Shown: piece after piece, positions 13,408 through 25,814 of the stretch | Position numbering within the stretch: the first letter of the stretch is position 1 | How the letters are laid out: each line of letters begins with the position of its first letter | DNA from: Balanoglossus misakiensis | Lineage: Eukaryota; Hemichordata | DNA length: 64,000 nt | NCBI GenBank assembly: GCA_040954595.2 | Contig: CM082586.2 | Coordinates: forward strand, 6,138,001-6,202,000 | Direction of reading: 5' to 3' | Translations under genes and position numbers: made by a program | Notes under the pieces: model-generated | What the model saw: the letters and a program-made list of their open reading frames with translations, nothing else | Databases searched by the model: none | What the model was told of the DNA's origin: nothing

Positions 13408-16400
13408 CATGCAATGCAGACAGGCTGTTCTCATTTCACATATTTTTCACACTGGAACAAAGGCGAAGTGCACGATGCAAAGAATGCACGTTCGCTGGAT
13501 TAATTAGGTTCTCGCAGAATAATCCCGACGGAGCGACGCGACTAATACCACCTGAATCCTTCTGCGATAATGCCCCAGGAATTCTAAACTGAAATTGCAA
13601 CAGTTTTTTTGTAATCTTGATGAAATGGTCTCTTAATTATTCAGCTATAGTTAAATGTCTCTGTGACATAGCTGTAATGTACGCTGTGACGAGTTGGGCA
13701 CCATGTTTCGTGTTTTACTCGCTGATATACTCAGTATGATAAATGGATGTTTGTTTTGTGCTTCTTCTTTTGTGAGAACCATATGCCCCCATAATGCATA
13801 GCGGGCCACAGGGGAAATTAACTACATGCACCAGATCCTGACACTTCTAAAACTACAATATTTGCATATGATGATATTTGGTGGCCTCTCTGGGGAATCA
13901 AATTTCTTTGATGATGTGCCCTTCTTGCGTACATTATTACTCAAATTGATGTGCATAATACAACGATTACAGTCGTCAGCTTGATGTAATAATTTGAATG
14001 TGAATATCCTCCTACTATTAGGTGATGTGCCAAGAACATTTGTCATACTGTTAGTGTCTTGGGAAATTTAGCAAATGCGTATACCTCTTTAATTTTTGAT
14101 AACACTCATTCAAGACCTTAACAACAGATTGCGATAAACTGTACACCTTCGGAAAGTATCATCAATTTCCTCAAATGTAACAAAAAAGAGGTTCGCTTTG
14201 GGTAATTATGTGAAAAAATTCACAAGTCAATTTGAGACAGGTGAAATTAGCAGAAACAACATCGCTTAATTTAGTATCAACTTAAAACAATCATTCGATT
14301 ATGCTATGTGACTGATCACAAACAGGTGATAAGTATTAAAATGTTCGAGATTCAAAATGGCCGCCATGTTGTATTGTCTCGACAAGAAGGAAAGATCAGT
14401 AACATCTGAAGTACCGGAGAAAAAAAGCGCTATCCGAGCTTTTTTTCTTGTTGGATGCTTTCAAATCGCAACATGCAATGTGTAAACAAGCAAAACTATT
14501 TGCATGAAAATCTGCTGACGAGCTCTAGCCAGCTAAAATGTGCTTGATAACGGACATCATTACTCTTAAAGCTTACATTCTCTAATGTACTGCTACACTT
14601 CAATTCTTTACCTGGGTGCAGATAACATATGCTGATCGGTTTTATGGCCCTGCAATAAAATGGAAGCGTAGTGCCTTCTTTAAGTGCATCAACTCTTTAT
14701 AATTAGCTTCCAATGGAGTAATGATTTTGCTAGGCTTTCACAGCTGTCGTAGGAGCCATTCTTAGGTTTTATATATTACATCCAGTTTACGATAGATGCA
14801 TTCACATATTCTTGGCAGTTTTTATCGCGTCATCACTTGTATAACTAATACCCTGCTTTCCTGTGGCGAGGATGCGAGCCGAAAGCGATTAATTTTAACG
14901 GTTCGGTAATATTGAAATTCGTTCCTAAAATACTTGCAATTGTCCTATAATGTCACCACTATCAATCCATCTTTTATGTGACATATAGGCACACGCGGAT
15001 GCAATCAGGCTGGTGGAGCTAATTCTTATTAAGATGGCATTTATATCAGATGGAAGTTTGATCACATACTCTTGTATACTGGTAAAATTATTGTTCTTCA
15101 GATAACACTTAATTATCCTTTTCCATCAAATAAAGAGCGAGCACAGGTTAATAGACAGTCATGCATCTAGATGCAGATAACGCTAAATTTGGAAAACATT
15201 GGCATAGAAATCCTACGACTTCGTATCATCAGACACCGATAAATGAATACAGATTTAGGCGCATGAAAAGACTTGATATTCGACTTGCAAACAGCCAATG
15301 ATCCCTATTAGAATAGACAGTGCATCCAAATGAATGTTCTGGGTATGATGTTCTATCGACTCATCAACTACAGAGTCAAGATGTCCGTCTTGGGGAAGTT
15401 TGCGGATTGAAATATATGGTGCTTATCTTAATAAATGACATCATTACCCACATTACTGTAATCTACGGCGTACAGTGAACTATTGCACAGTACGCGAAAT
15501 CTCAAACTAATACTTAGTGACCAAAGTCAAATAGTAATTTAGCTGTTGCTTTAGTATTCAAGAATCGTCGAAATGCCAAACTTCGGGGGAGCTATGGTTC
15601 TTGAAACAACCAGTGTCGCCAGCTATGGGGAAATTATATTAATATGTACACATAGTTTCAGCATGCATGGAGTAAAACCTACTCAAATTTTGAGACATAA
15701 ATCATTGACTTTGCCGACATATTCCTTTAGTGGCTGATAATACTGCCGGATGATGCACAGGTCGTAATACTATTGCTAATATCCCGAGCGTAGAAATGAA
15801 CATTTGAATTGATGCACGGTGATCAGATTAAATACCCATGAATACTTCTGCGATTTCGGTCGAGCTTAAACGGCTATTATTTAATGGACGGCCATAAAAG
15901 TTTACATTACGTACCTATGGTAATTGTTTTCAAATGGAAGTAAATTGTTCGATTTTACTTTGATGTGTACGGTGCGAGTAATTATCTGATTTTATTGTAA
16001 CAGGGACTTAAATTCATCTTAAGAAAGACAGGAACATCGACCATGAAATCGTGAATTGGAAAGGGGAGTGTGGAATATAAAAGATTCTCTTGGAGATTTG
16101 TGGCCACTTTCGACAATATTCAGGATGGTGATTTGACCCCCTAGCACGAACTAAAACGGTTACCCTATCGAAGGTAGCCAGAATAAAAAGCAAGTCTCCG
16201 ATAACGACATCAGATACACGCTTCAGTCAAGATTAATTTTCTGATTCACACTCTGTTAATATACCTGCCTGTTGATATAACGCCACTTGCATTCGAAACA
16301 GCCATAAACTATATACTAAAGACAAGATAACAAGAGAACGCCCATCAACAGAATACTGAATGTGTGATATATCGCTCTCTCGTTCCACGCATACAAGTCA

Positions 16401-18400
16401 TGTAGTCTTGTGCGTATTGCCGTGGCATAGACTATGCAGTCTTGTCTACAGGTAGAAAGTTGCAATTGCGAAAGATCAATATTTGACATCCGGCACCAGG
16501 GTACATATGCTTTATGCTAATTTACAAACTACAAAACAGTGAATCACTACCAACAGTCAACAATAAGTCTAGCACATTTATGTGAAGATGATAAAAAATG
16601 CTCATACCTTGTTGCAAACAGATATACATGTATTTTAGGGTTTTATCGTTGTTATGGCACCGAAAATTCTGTTTCATTTCAGAACTGTAGAGCATCTGCG
16701 AGAATTTGTGATTACGCACGTGCGTCATGATGTCGCCTTTAGCCAAGGAGACATAATTATGTCGTCGATGACTCAATTGGATTAAATTGATACCAGTTAT
16801 TTCTAAAATACAGACAATATACCCTGTGCTGTAATTGATATGACATTTTAAAATTGAACAGGAAAATATTTCCAAGCGAGGCCAAGGGCGTCAATAAAGA
16901 ACTCAATTAAGCTTAGATTTGTTTGCATTTCACAGCCTGGGGTTTCTTAATGTTTGACGTTTCAGTCTGCACTCACATACAGCAGGACTACTGGACGCTT
17001 AAATATTAGACCGCGGCATATAAGATAAACAAACCACAGGCTACAAGACTCTTTCACGGAAAAAAATCATTAGAGTTTTATAAAATACCCAAACAAAGGA
17101 TTTTGTTTTCACTTTTTGGATAATTAAAGTTGTGATATATTTTCCAAGGGTCATTTAAGGAAGGTTTGAGTCATTAATTGTAAACAATTGTTCAACGCGT
17201 CATAGACATCTTTTTCATGAGTTTCTATGGCAATAAGGAGCTATCCCAGAACATTCAACGACATCTTATCATAATCTTGTTTTCGCTTGCACATTGACAA
17301 CGGTATTAAAGTTTCCCTTCGATCCGACGGCATATTGTCTGAATGGTTTGACAGTAGCAAAATGATCAATTTGTCAGCTGCATTACAGATGATGCCCCTT
17401 CGCGAATGTGATTGGACGCATCTTGTTGCTACAGCAACCAGCTAACAGGCTGGTCGATGCTCTGCTACGCAGTTGCGAGTTCTCGTCTGCGGTCTTTGCA
17501 GTCGTTATTTGTTCAGTGTCGTGTATAGCATCAATCCTTCTGAGCTCTCAACTGAAGTGGTGCAAACTACGTTATTCAAGTACCGTCGGTCGGTCCACAG
17601 GCAGGTAGGCAGTCAGGTGAGTGGGTTTAAAAATGATATTCTTTCAAAGTGTGAGTGATTATGTCTGCAATACTTAATTGTATATTCCATTTGCTGTACA
17701 AACTTTTAGACTATTCAGTTTAAGAATGATCATCTGAATATGTGAATTTGAATAGGTGATTGCTTACTCACATCTGGTTGTTACATCGCGAATGGAAAAT
17801 AGACTCAAAAAACCAAGACCCAAATTATCAGTATTGGTGTTAGCTGTTTTGTGGCATGGATAGGGAACTATGATCCAATCGAATCTGGTGATACGAGTAC
17901 AGCAGACGTGTGACAGATGATACCAGCGCATCAACTGGAAAGATATACGGTCTGCAAATGAACGCCCGTGTGTTAAATTTAGTTCAATCTCCTCTCCACG
18001 TTTTCCAAGTAGGCCATTACGTTGAATCAGTAACAGGTAATATGATCTGACTACACATGACGAACTCTCAAAATAAGCAAAAGTTATCGTGATTCGTACA
18101 TTACATGGCATATGGAGCGTAACGAACCGTAAACCGCGGTGATAAATAACACGAGGCATAAACTGAACGATTGGTTTTACACCTATGCAAATCTTCATTT
18201 GTAACCATTTCAAATAATTTTGCCAACTTTTATTTATGAACTGTTGGAAACCCTAGTGGCACGTTGCTTAGTGCCTTGCAAATAAATAGATTATGCTTGT
18301 ATGGCAATCATATATATATGTAGAGACTTTCTCGTTACTGCCTCAATATGATCTTTTTGCACTAGTTTTGAAATGTGATGAACTATTGCATAATAAACCT
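13408..18400. other. Intergenic, nothing supported
   Basis: AT-rich DNA with only short frames. I saw no exon-like frames, RNA genes or clear repeats. Confidence 0.4.
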
Positions 18401-18579
18401 CACGATAATCTTTTGCGAGATTATTAGATTTGTAAATTCAGCTGAAAATTATTAAATCTATTTAATGAAAATTATAATACATTATATACGTCACGATAAT
18501 CTTTTGCGAGATTATTAGATATGTAAATTTAGCTGAAAATTATAAAATGTAGTTAATGAAAATTATAATCCATTATAAA
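18401..18579. repeat. 91-bp tandem duplication, two copies
   Basis: Copy 1 is 18401-18491 and copy 2 is 18492 to about 18579. Both begin CACGATAATCTTTTGCGAG. Each copy has a small hairpin in which ATAATC pairs with GATTAT. The copies differ at only a few positions, so the duplication is fairly recent. Confidence 0.9.
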
Positions 18580-21500
18580 ACTATTCTATACACAGTGTTG
18601 TATTTTCGCATAGACACAACACGTGTTTAGAGTATTGGTATGGAAATTAGAAATGGTAAGGAAAATTGGAATGCATTCATATTCTCGTGCACAGGAATTA
18701 CGCAAGGCGAATTTTGTGTTCACTAATAATAAAGATTACAGAATTTTATTTAATTCTAATGTAAATTCGGTATGGGTTTAATGTTGCTTGTGTAAAAAAA
18801 AGATGAGCTTTTCTTTCCATTGTGCTTTGTCACGAAAAGAAGCATACATGTTGTAAATGAAAGAAATGAGAACGTCATAGGATATCTAAACTGACTTCCA
18901 CATATATGACTCGCACAGAATGAGTAGTTAATTAAGGTCAGCCCAGAGGTCCAACTTTCCTTTAAAAAATCTGAGATTCTTTGAGGCGCGTTGAATCAAC
19001 TCAAAAGAATTCATGTGGGTTGATGCAAAAGATGCTGAGATTGCAACCGTCAATCACCCGGATATAAGTGACAATATTATGTGAGATTATGCAGACGCAT
19101 TGTACTCAGAGTTGATCAATTCACGTAGCACGTGAGTCGATTGCACGTCTTGGCTTTTGGATATACTTACGAGTTATATAGAGAATACTGTACACTTTTT
19201 TTTTCAAGTCTCGTGTAGCTGTTGCTCCTTAAACTAGCCTTGTCTGAATTTTCAGAAGGTTAGTATTGAAAATCACTACCGAAATATTTACAAAGTTATT
19301 ATCACATAACGTTTCTTACTCTATGTATCCAGGAACGGAATGTTTTGAGGGATTACATCCATGTCTAGAAATCTTATATTTCTTGTACAAAGAATTTGCA
19401 CTGTAGACTGTTTAGCATGAAAGAACTCCTATGAGTTACACGGATATTGAACTCAAAATATTATCCTCAAAAGCATTATCGTTAATATTTATGTCTATTT
19501 GATTGATATATCCGTGGTGCTTTTTTATCATCGATAGTAAATGTCTGTTACTGACTATATAATACTACCTGTCATCGCTGGCAACGGGAGATAAAACTAT
19601 TTATTCTTTGAAACGTTGACAGTTTCGAGGACAGCCTCCCCCAAGTTATATTGAAACACGCATTGTCTCATACACTATTAGTCCCAAGGCACGTGACTGT
19701 TATGCAAATAAGAAACTCTTGTGGTCAAAGTCACAAAATATTAAGAACAATGTACACAGCACTGCATGTATTGTAAATGCTGCCTCTTTAGCCAGGCAAT
19801 TAAATGCAGCCGTAGGTTCTGTGTTTCAATGCTACCAGATACTCGTACATCACTTATTTTTTGCGCCAAATGGCAGTCGCGCGCGTGAAATGCAGTTTCT
19901 GATGTTTGTGTCGTACATTTTTGTTGACATATTCATGCCGAGTATAAAATGTCAAAGTGCCATCCTTTACTGACGACGGCGTTGCTATTCAATCATAATA
20001 AAAAATTGTCATTTCCTCGTCGTAAGATTACGCTAACCTCTTTCCCATGGGCATGTGTCTTTATCTGAACCAGAAAGTTATGTCTTTTGCAAATCCCTCG
20101 TGTGAAATAAATCATTCCACATTATTCTCTCTCTTAAAATTAAACGATGACGATTTTGAGGTCCATAAGTACTAAACGTTACTCCTAAAGGCATAAATGA
20201 TCTATCTCAGCAACATTTTTGTTCCATTAATTTACAATTGAGTACCAGGGGAGCTTCATAAAATACCATTATTCTGTTGACAGCTCTATAGAGATTAGAA
20301 ATATATCAAATACATTTTTAAGGAATAGTTAAAATTTACTACCAACTTACCAGCGCACAAACTCGACACTTGTGGGGACTTCTTCCGGGACACTTCACAC
20401 TTGGATATTCACACACGGAGTGATGACGTCATATGCTCACATGGAAATCGAATACAACGGAGTACGATTTACAGTGTCCAGAATGCACGAGGTGAAGACA
20501 TCCGAAATATAATTCCATGAGAATTCCCTTCTCTGCGAATTGGACAGATTAGTTTGAGATCCTCTGGCATGGCATGGGGACAGCGTAGGCGTGGCCAGCC
20601 ACACGTTCTTAATGAATCCACGTTATCCGGCAAAGCAAAACCCACATGGGTTAGATTTTTGTTGCAGAGTGTAGGGGCCGGCGAAAGCTCACCTCCTACG
20701 GTACTTAACTCCTGTCCAGGTCCACTTATTCGCGCAAAAACTTTGTCACATCCAGGTCACGGAGTCCGCCATCTTCATACTACTGAGCACTGTCGCATAA
20801 TGACATAACAATGCAATTATAATTACTGAGCTGGAAAACACCTGCTAAGTGGACAGGTTATTGTTGGTAATTGACCACGTGTAACACCAAACACCTGGTT
20901 GTACCATTGCAAATGGACAGCTTGATCTTATTGGCCGCTGCACCTGCTTACATAATCGTCAATGCGACAACTGTTTATTTTGAAACATTTGGCTTGTATG
21001 TTTTGTTGTGGGGAGTCCTGTTGAAATGTCTCACGCCGATCATGCGCGTACATGTATGTGTTAGCCTATCCCACACGCTGCAATGTGTTGTTTTTACCGT
21101 TATCCGATAAACAACTCATCATGTTCAGATCCGTCACTTTTAACATACGCCAGAGACACGTTAGTGGTTTTGAAAGTGGCACCCCTGGGGAAAGGCTATC
21201 TCATCAATCATGTCTGTTTACTTCAGTATCATTAATCGTAAAATTGGTGCTAATAAAAGCACTATCTCTTGCAGGCACTGATCTGTTGCGATGAATAGTG
21301 CGGCGTAATACAGATACGTTGCCGGGTGTTGACACGTTGAAGACCCATGGAAACATGGAAATGGCCCTGCAGTAGCGGCCATCATGTTGACAGCAAGCTC
21401 CATATTCTCTTAGTAAACTATACGCCGTATCGCCTCAGAACTTCAAGCGTCTGTAAATGTAAGTAATCTTGCATCGGCGGCGGCAATGAAGGAGGCACTA

Positions 21501-21857
21501 GCAACGCTGTTAATGTTACCGAATACATGTAGGTGCAGAGTGTAAGAAAGATCCGTTAACACGACGGGTCATGTGTTATTTGTCCTGTGTCACATGGAAA
21601 AGTCTTCTGCCTGGCCACGCGAGATATTATGGGGGTCTCGTTGAATTGGGAAAATGGTATGTTTATATGCAGCCTGTCACAGCATGTAAATGATTCGCTC
21701 GAACGTCTTACAAGGTGCATTGGATCAATCATGGTGAATTCTCAAAGGTTCTTGATTGCATGGAAATTATTTTTTTGCCTTTGCAACAGGTGTCCATAGA
21801 CTTAAGTATGCATATAGGCCTAAGATCATCAGAACACTTTTCGTAACTCGTGAAATA
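18580..21857. other. Non-coding region upstream of receptor A
   Basis: Probably includes the 5' UTR intron and promoter of receptor A because a splice acceptor ends at 21928. I cannot identify the first exon or transcription start. Confidence 0.4.
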
Positions 21858-21928
21858 TTGATTTCTCTCTGTCTCTGTCTGCCTGTCTCTCCTCCTCCTC
21901 CTCTCTCTCTCTCTCTCTCGTCTCACAG
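21858..21928 (+). promoter_or_regulatory. Splice acceptor with polypyrimidine tract, 5' of receptor A
   Basis: A long pyrimidine run containing a (TC)n microsatellite ends in TCTCACAG, with AG at 21927-21928, only 15 bases before the ATG. This is a strong 3' splice site, so the coding exon is probably preceded by an intron and a non-coding first exon whose position I cannot fix. The same GTCTCACAG string lies just before the ATG of receptor B. Confidence 0.65.
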
Positions 21929-21943
21929 GCTATTAGATTAAAG

Positions 21944-23071
21944 ATGGAAAACACCACGGACGGTGGAATGAACGTTACTGAAGTAGTGGGGCCATCCCAA
22001 CTTGAGTCAGATGCTCTGGCCGCTTACATGAAATGGCGGATGGCGTTTATCGCTGAGATAGCCAGAGTCTCAACACCACCGTTGGCGACGGCGATTATTA
22101 GCGTCATCTTCATGGTGCTAATAATTGTCGGAAACGTGTGGGTAATCGTGGCCGTCATTCGCCAACCGAAGCTGAGGAATTCTGCAACGAATGTGTTCAT
22201 CGTATCGCTGTCCGTGTCAGATCTTATCATCGGCGTCGCCTTCGTGCCCATCCATATCACAGACTTTGCATACGGCAGAACAATGAGCGACCCTTTTCTC
22301 TGCTTTTTCACTAGTTTCCTCCACAGCTGCGCCATGTGCGGTACGACATTCTCGTTGATATGCATCGGCGTCGACCGATACAGAGCTATTGTCCACCCGC
22401 TGAAACCCAAAATCTCGGTGCGCCAAGCGATTGCATGTTGCGGAGTGGTCTGGCTAACGTGCGCCCTCTTCTCCATCCAGGTGCACGCCAACCACGGAAT
22501 CAAGACACACACGATGCCCGTCGGGAACCAAACGGTGATAGTCGGTCACGAGTGCACGGTCGTCCGTCGGGACATCGACAGGTGGCTGCGAGTTGAGTAT
22601 TTCTGCGTCCTGTACGCCATACCGTTGCTCGTACTGGGCGTGTTGTACGGCATAATGATCAAAACCCTGTGGTTTGGAAAATCTCCGAGTAACTCCTCGA
22701 GCCGCGGCAAAAAGAAAGCGATAAAGATGTTAAGTTTTGTAGTCATTCAGTTCGCAATCACATGGGGGCCGTTGTATTCCCTACAAATCTACTTGACGCA
22801 CGAAACAAATCCGCCATTTGACGCCTTGTTGTTTTCAAACACGCCAGTTAACATCGCAATATTTCTATCGCTCTGCAACAGCTTCATCAACCCTATCCTC
22901 TATGCGTACTTTAACGAGAATTTCCGCAGAGAGTTCCTGAAGATATTTCCGTGTTTCTCTAAACTGACCAAAGTTGCTCCAGAGACAACGGCCGGGACCA
23001 ATTCACACGTGATGTCAGCAACACAGCCGACGCAGACACAGACATCCGCGGTGGTATCAACGATTACTTGA
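21944..23071 (+). CDS. Receptor A: intronless class A (rhodopsin-type) GPCR, neuropeptide-receptor-like, 375 aa
   Basis: A complete seven-transmembrane receptor of the plasma membrane that should couple an extracellular ligand to G proteins. The N-terminus is extracellular with N-glycosylation sequons at N3 and N10, and there is no cleavable signal peptide. TM1 is about 46-72 (GN at 63-64), TM2 about 83-106 (LSVSDL with D93), TM3 about 118-143 with DRY at 144-146, then HPLKPK in ICL2, TM4 about 160-181 (W170), TM5 about 216-240 (P227), TM6 about 260-284 (TWGP, W274 and P276) and TM7 about 301-321 (NPILY 316-320). C120 and C204 form the expected disulfide; N195 in ECL2 is a third sequon. ICL3 is short and carries KSPSNSS. 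Helix 8 (FNENFRREF) ends in C337, a likely palmitoylation site, and the tail is rich in Thr and Ser. Features resemble RFamide/NPFF-like peptide receptors, but the ligand and subfamily are uncertain; an amine ligand is not excluded. It is a paralogue of receptors B and C. Confidence 0.95.
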   Translation: MENTTDGGMNVTEVVGPSQLESDALAAYMKWRMAFIAEIARVSTPPLATAIISVIFMVLIIVGNVWVIVAVIRQPKLRNSATNVFIVSLSVSDLIIGVAFVPIHITDFAYGRTMSDPFLCFFTSFLHSCAMCGTTFSLICIGVDRYRAIVHPLKPKISVRQAIACCGVVWLTCALFSIQVHANHGIKTHTMPVGNQTVIVGHECTVVRRDIDRWLRVEYFCVLYAIPLLVLGVLYGIMIKTLWFGKSPSNSSSRGKKKAIKMLSFVVIQFAITWGPLYSLQIYLTHETNPPFDALLFSNTPVNIAIFLSLCNSFINPILYAYFNENFRREFLKIFPCFSKLTKVAPETTAGTNSHVMSATQPTQTQTSAVVSTIT

Positions 23072-23104
23072 AACCACACACGATCACTTCATTGAGCATT
23101 AATT

Positions 23105-23151
23105 AAGGGGCGACGATCGTCCTATGCGCATGCGTCAAATCAGAGACTCTG
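23105..23151 (+). repeat. Interspersed repeat fragment, copy 2
   Basis: Matches 13360-13407: the GGCGACGA, CGTC, TATGCGCATG and CAAA blocks are shared in order. It lies 34 bases after the stop codon of receptor A, so it is probably inside its 3' UTR. Confidence 0.6.
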
Positions 23152-23166
23152 GCTACAAACATTGGC

Positions 23167-23263
23167 TCATGAATTTGAACTGAAAGCGAGGCCAATTGGG
23201 AAAGTTGACCAATCACATGGAGGGGATTTCCCCACTGGTCTCGCTTTCAGTTCAAATTCATGA
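23167..23263. repeat. 24-bp perfect inverted repeat in the presumed 3' UTR of receptor A
   Basis: TCATGAATTTGAACTGAAAG plus GCGAG-type bases at 23167-23190 is the exact reverse complement of 23240-23263. Pairing continues imperfectly inward for about ten more bases, leaving a loop of about 30-40 bases. It adjoins the repeat at 23105, so both may belong to one inserted foldback element. Confidence 0.9.
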
Positions 23264-24912
23264 TGGTTGGGTGAGGGCGCTAGTCTCATGAAAAGGGTTT
23301 TTACATGTGACTTTTGTCTCTGTAGATTTCGGAAATGTAAACAAGACGAGAGGTATACAGTGACTTGTCCAATATTTAACTGACATAAATATGATTCTGT
23401 ACATGTTATCTTGATGTGTTACTTTAAAAAATACCATTGTATCAGAAATAATACTTTACAAGTTTCTATCATAGGAATTTAAAACTATTACGGCTTCTGA
23501 TAATATTATAAGGCATATATCTCTACAGGTTCTCAAACGATCTCTACGTGTTGTTGATATCATATATGTAATTGTACATATTCCCAATTTAATTGGAAAT
23601 TTAACTTAAGTGACTTTCTTAAGACCATTCTTTCACCATATTCTGCACCTAACCAGTGAATACACATAATTTTACGGCATTTTAGGGCATTGTCTTCAAC
23701 TCTGCGTAACATCACGACCATGTTACATTCGCTTTATAATACTTCTTGTGCTGAAGATTTCACCAAGCTTTACATGCCATATTATAAACCAAACATTCCA
23801 ACCAAACTACAATCGAGTAGGATTTTCCCCAGTTTTTATTATCTATATACTTTGTGTTATTACGTGAAAATCCCAATACATGTATACGTCTACTCAGATT
23901 CATGTACATTGTGTGAAATTACAAAATTGTAATAGCGTACGTTTTATTAGTATGTTACTCTTGTACAATTGATGACTGTATATGTATTTGCATTAAAGTT
24001 TGTCCATATCTGTACTAAGACAGTGATTCCAGCATGATTTTCTATGCAGAATGTACGTTGAAGTTGGAGACGTGAAGACAGAATTGATTTGTGGACCGGA
24101 TGGATTCACGCGCGTTTTCAACAGGTTTCGCCTCCAAGTATGTATTGTTCATTAATTATCCGGAGTGCCGACCAGACGTGTACCGAGGAGTTCGGTGTCA
24201 TCGGAGATCCGCGATCGATTTTCTTTTCACAAGAACCATCATCGGAACCGATGATAAGTGGGGTCGCGTACACCTCGGTGATGAATCGGGTGGTGAACAA
24301 AAGACACCGTGCGTCGGTCGGGAAATTGCATCCTTTGTGTATTTTCACGAGGTCGCAGAATGCAAAGTACCTACACGTAATTTATATCATTTATTTTCAT
24401 AACATCAATTTAAAGGTGATGGCCGAATGGACCCGCCTGCCACGGGGCAATGGGAAGTGTGTTGTTATAAACCGACAATAAGTGGTTATATTTGATGATG
24501 AAGATAGATGGAAGTGGCTTGTAATTGATGGCTTTGAAACGATCGAGTGGAAGTACACGAGAAAGACGAACTGAGAAATGGACGGGCATTAATTGTATTT
24601 CATGTATCGGGAATCGAGTCAATGTCAACACCTATGATTGAGTACATATTCATTATCGCCAGTGAAACTACTGCTCTGACCTTGGTATTTTTTTCGTAAT
24701 ATGTAATATTAGGATAATAACATTACTAGATTTAAAATATTTGTGTGCACATGTCAAGGTACCCTCGCCTTTCTTTCAAACTGTCGGAAGCCCTTAATGA
24801 CGGCAAATATTCACGATTTACAAGAGCCAACCTGGAGGGCAAATTCTCATTTTCCACGCGTTGTCAATATCGCTCTACACTCATCTGAGGACGAATATAA
24901 CATATAGCATTA
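23264..24912. other. Receptor A 3' flank, nothing else supported
   Basis: AT-rich. Short open frames at 24089-24481 overlap in several registers and strands and have no recognisable domain. Confidence 0.4.
23992..23997 (+). terminator. Candidate poly(A) signal (ATTAAA) of receptor A
   Basis: ATTAAA lies about 920 bases after the stop codon and is followed by a GT-rich stretch. No AATAAA was found between the stop and this site. It is a weak assignment because ATTAAA is common in AT-rich DNA. Confidence 0.25.
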
Positions 24913-24982
24913 AACTAAAAACATGAATTTAACATTTTAAATATATCGTTTAACTAAAAACTTAAATTTAACATTTTAAATT
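24913..24982. repeat. 39-bp tandem duplication, two copies
   Basis: The string AACTAAAAAC followed by AATTTAACATTTTAAAT recurs with a 39-base offset. The second copy is incomplete. Confidence 0.8.
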
Positions 24983-25814
24983 ACGGCAACGACAGGAGTA
25001 GTCTCTTCACGTTTGGTGACATTTCCGCGATTGCATAATTCTATGATAAGGTTTAGGTCGATTACATTATTCAAATACAGGATAAAAAATTACATTATGC
25101 AACAAATGTAATATCAAACAATTGTTGGATGATTGAATGTTATGTGATTTTGAATAGGGCCATCTGTGCAGAGAATTAATCCTGCGATGTAAATGTTCGC
25201 AGCCCAGTAAATATATCCATCTGCATGACGAATCATTTACTCTGTAATGAATGGATTTAATAAAGATGGATGAACTCCGGCGTAATCAGCGGTAATGAAA
25301 TTTCAAAGAACAATAATTATTCCACGATATGATAAAATTCAATAGGATGGAATTGAAACCATACATTTGTACCTGACAAAGATTATTCCTTACTAACAAT
25401 TGGAAATACAAATACTAGATAACACAATTAACATAACGTGCTATAGATTACATGGTCACATCGACAGTTAATATTAGCATCATCTGATTTAATCTCCATG
25501 GCTGATACACAAAAGATAATCTCCACTGGCTATGATAGAACACTCTCAATACACAAGTCCGTATCGTTTGTGAATTCATTCAAGATTAGAGTATTGCTTA
25601 TAAAAGAACACACAGTTAGTGGGGATATTTGTGACCTTGTTACTCTCTCAAGGTTATTCCTCATCATATCTGTTGACTGATTTACAAAATTGTATGAGGC
25701 GTTCCTTTTTCGTTTTTCAGCAGCGCCCTCAAGAACGAAAGAAACTCCAAGAAACGTTCTACATGGCCAGTGATTGTAAAAAGATTGTCTCCTGTTGGAA
25801 CTACATGTAATTCC

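Noticed and set aside
17764-18213. 149-codon frame on the minus strand
   Set aside because: No recognisable domain, AT-rich composition like the surroundings, and not supported by repeats or splice signals. It is compatible with chance.
22024-22512. Antisense open frame of about 160 codons inside receptor A, with counterparts at 29579-30031 and 52487-52975 opposite receptors B and C
   Set aside because: The antisense frame is conserved only because the sense strands are. It mirrors the hydrophobic TM codons and has no independent features.
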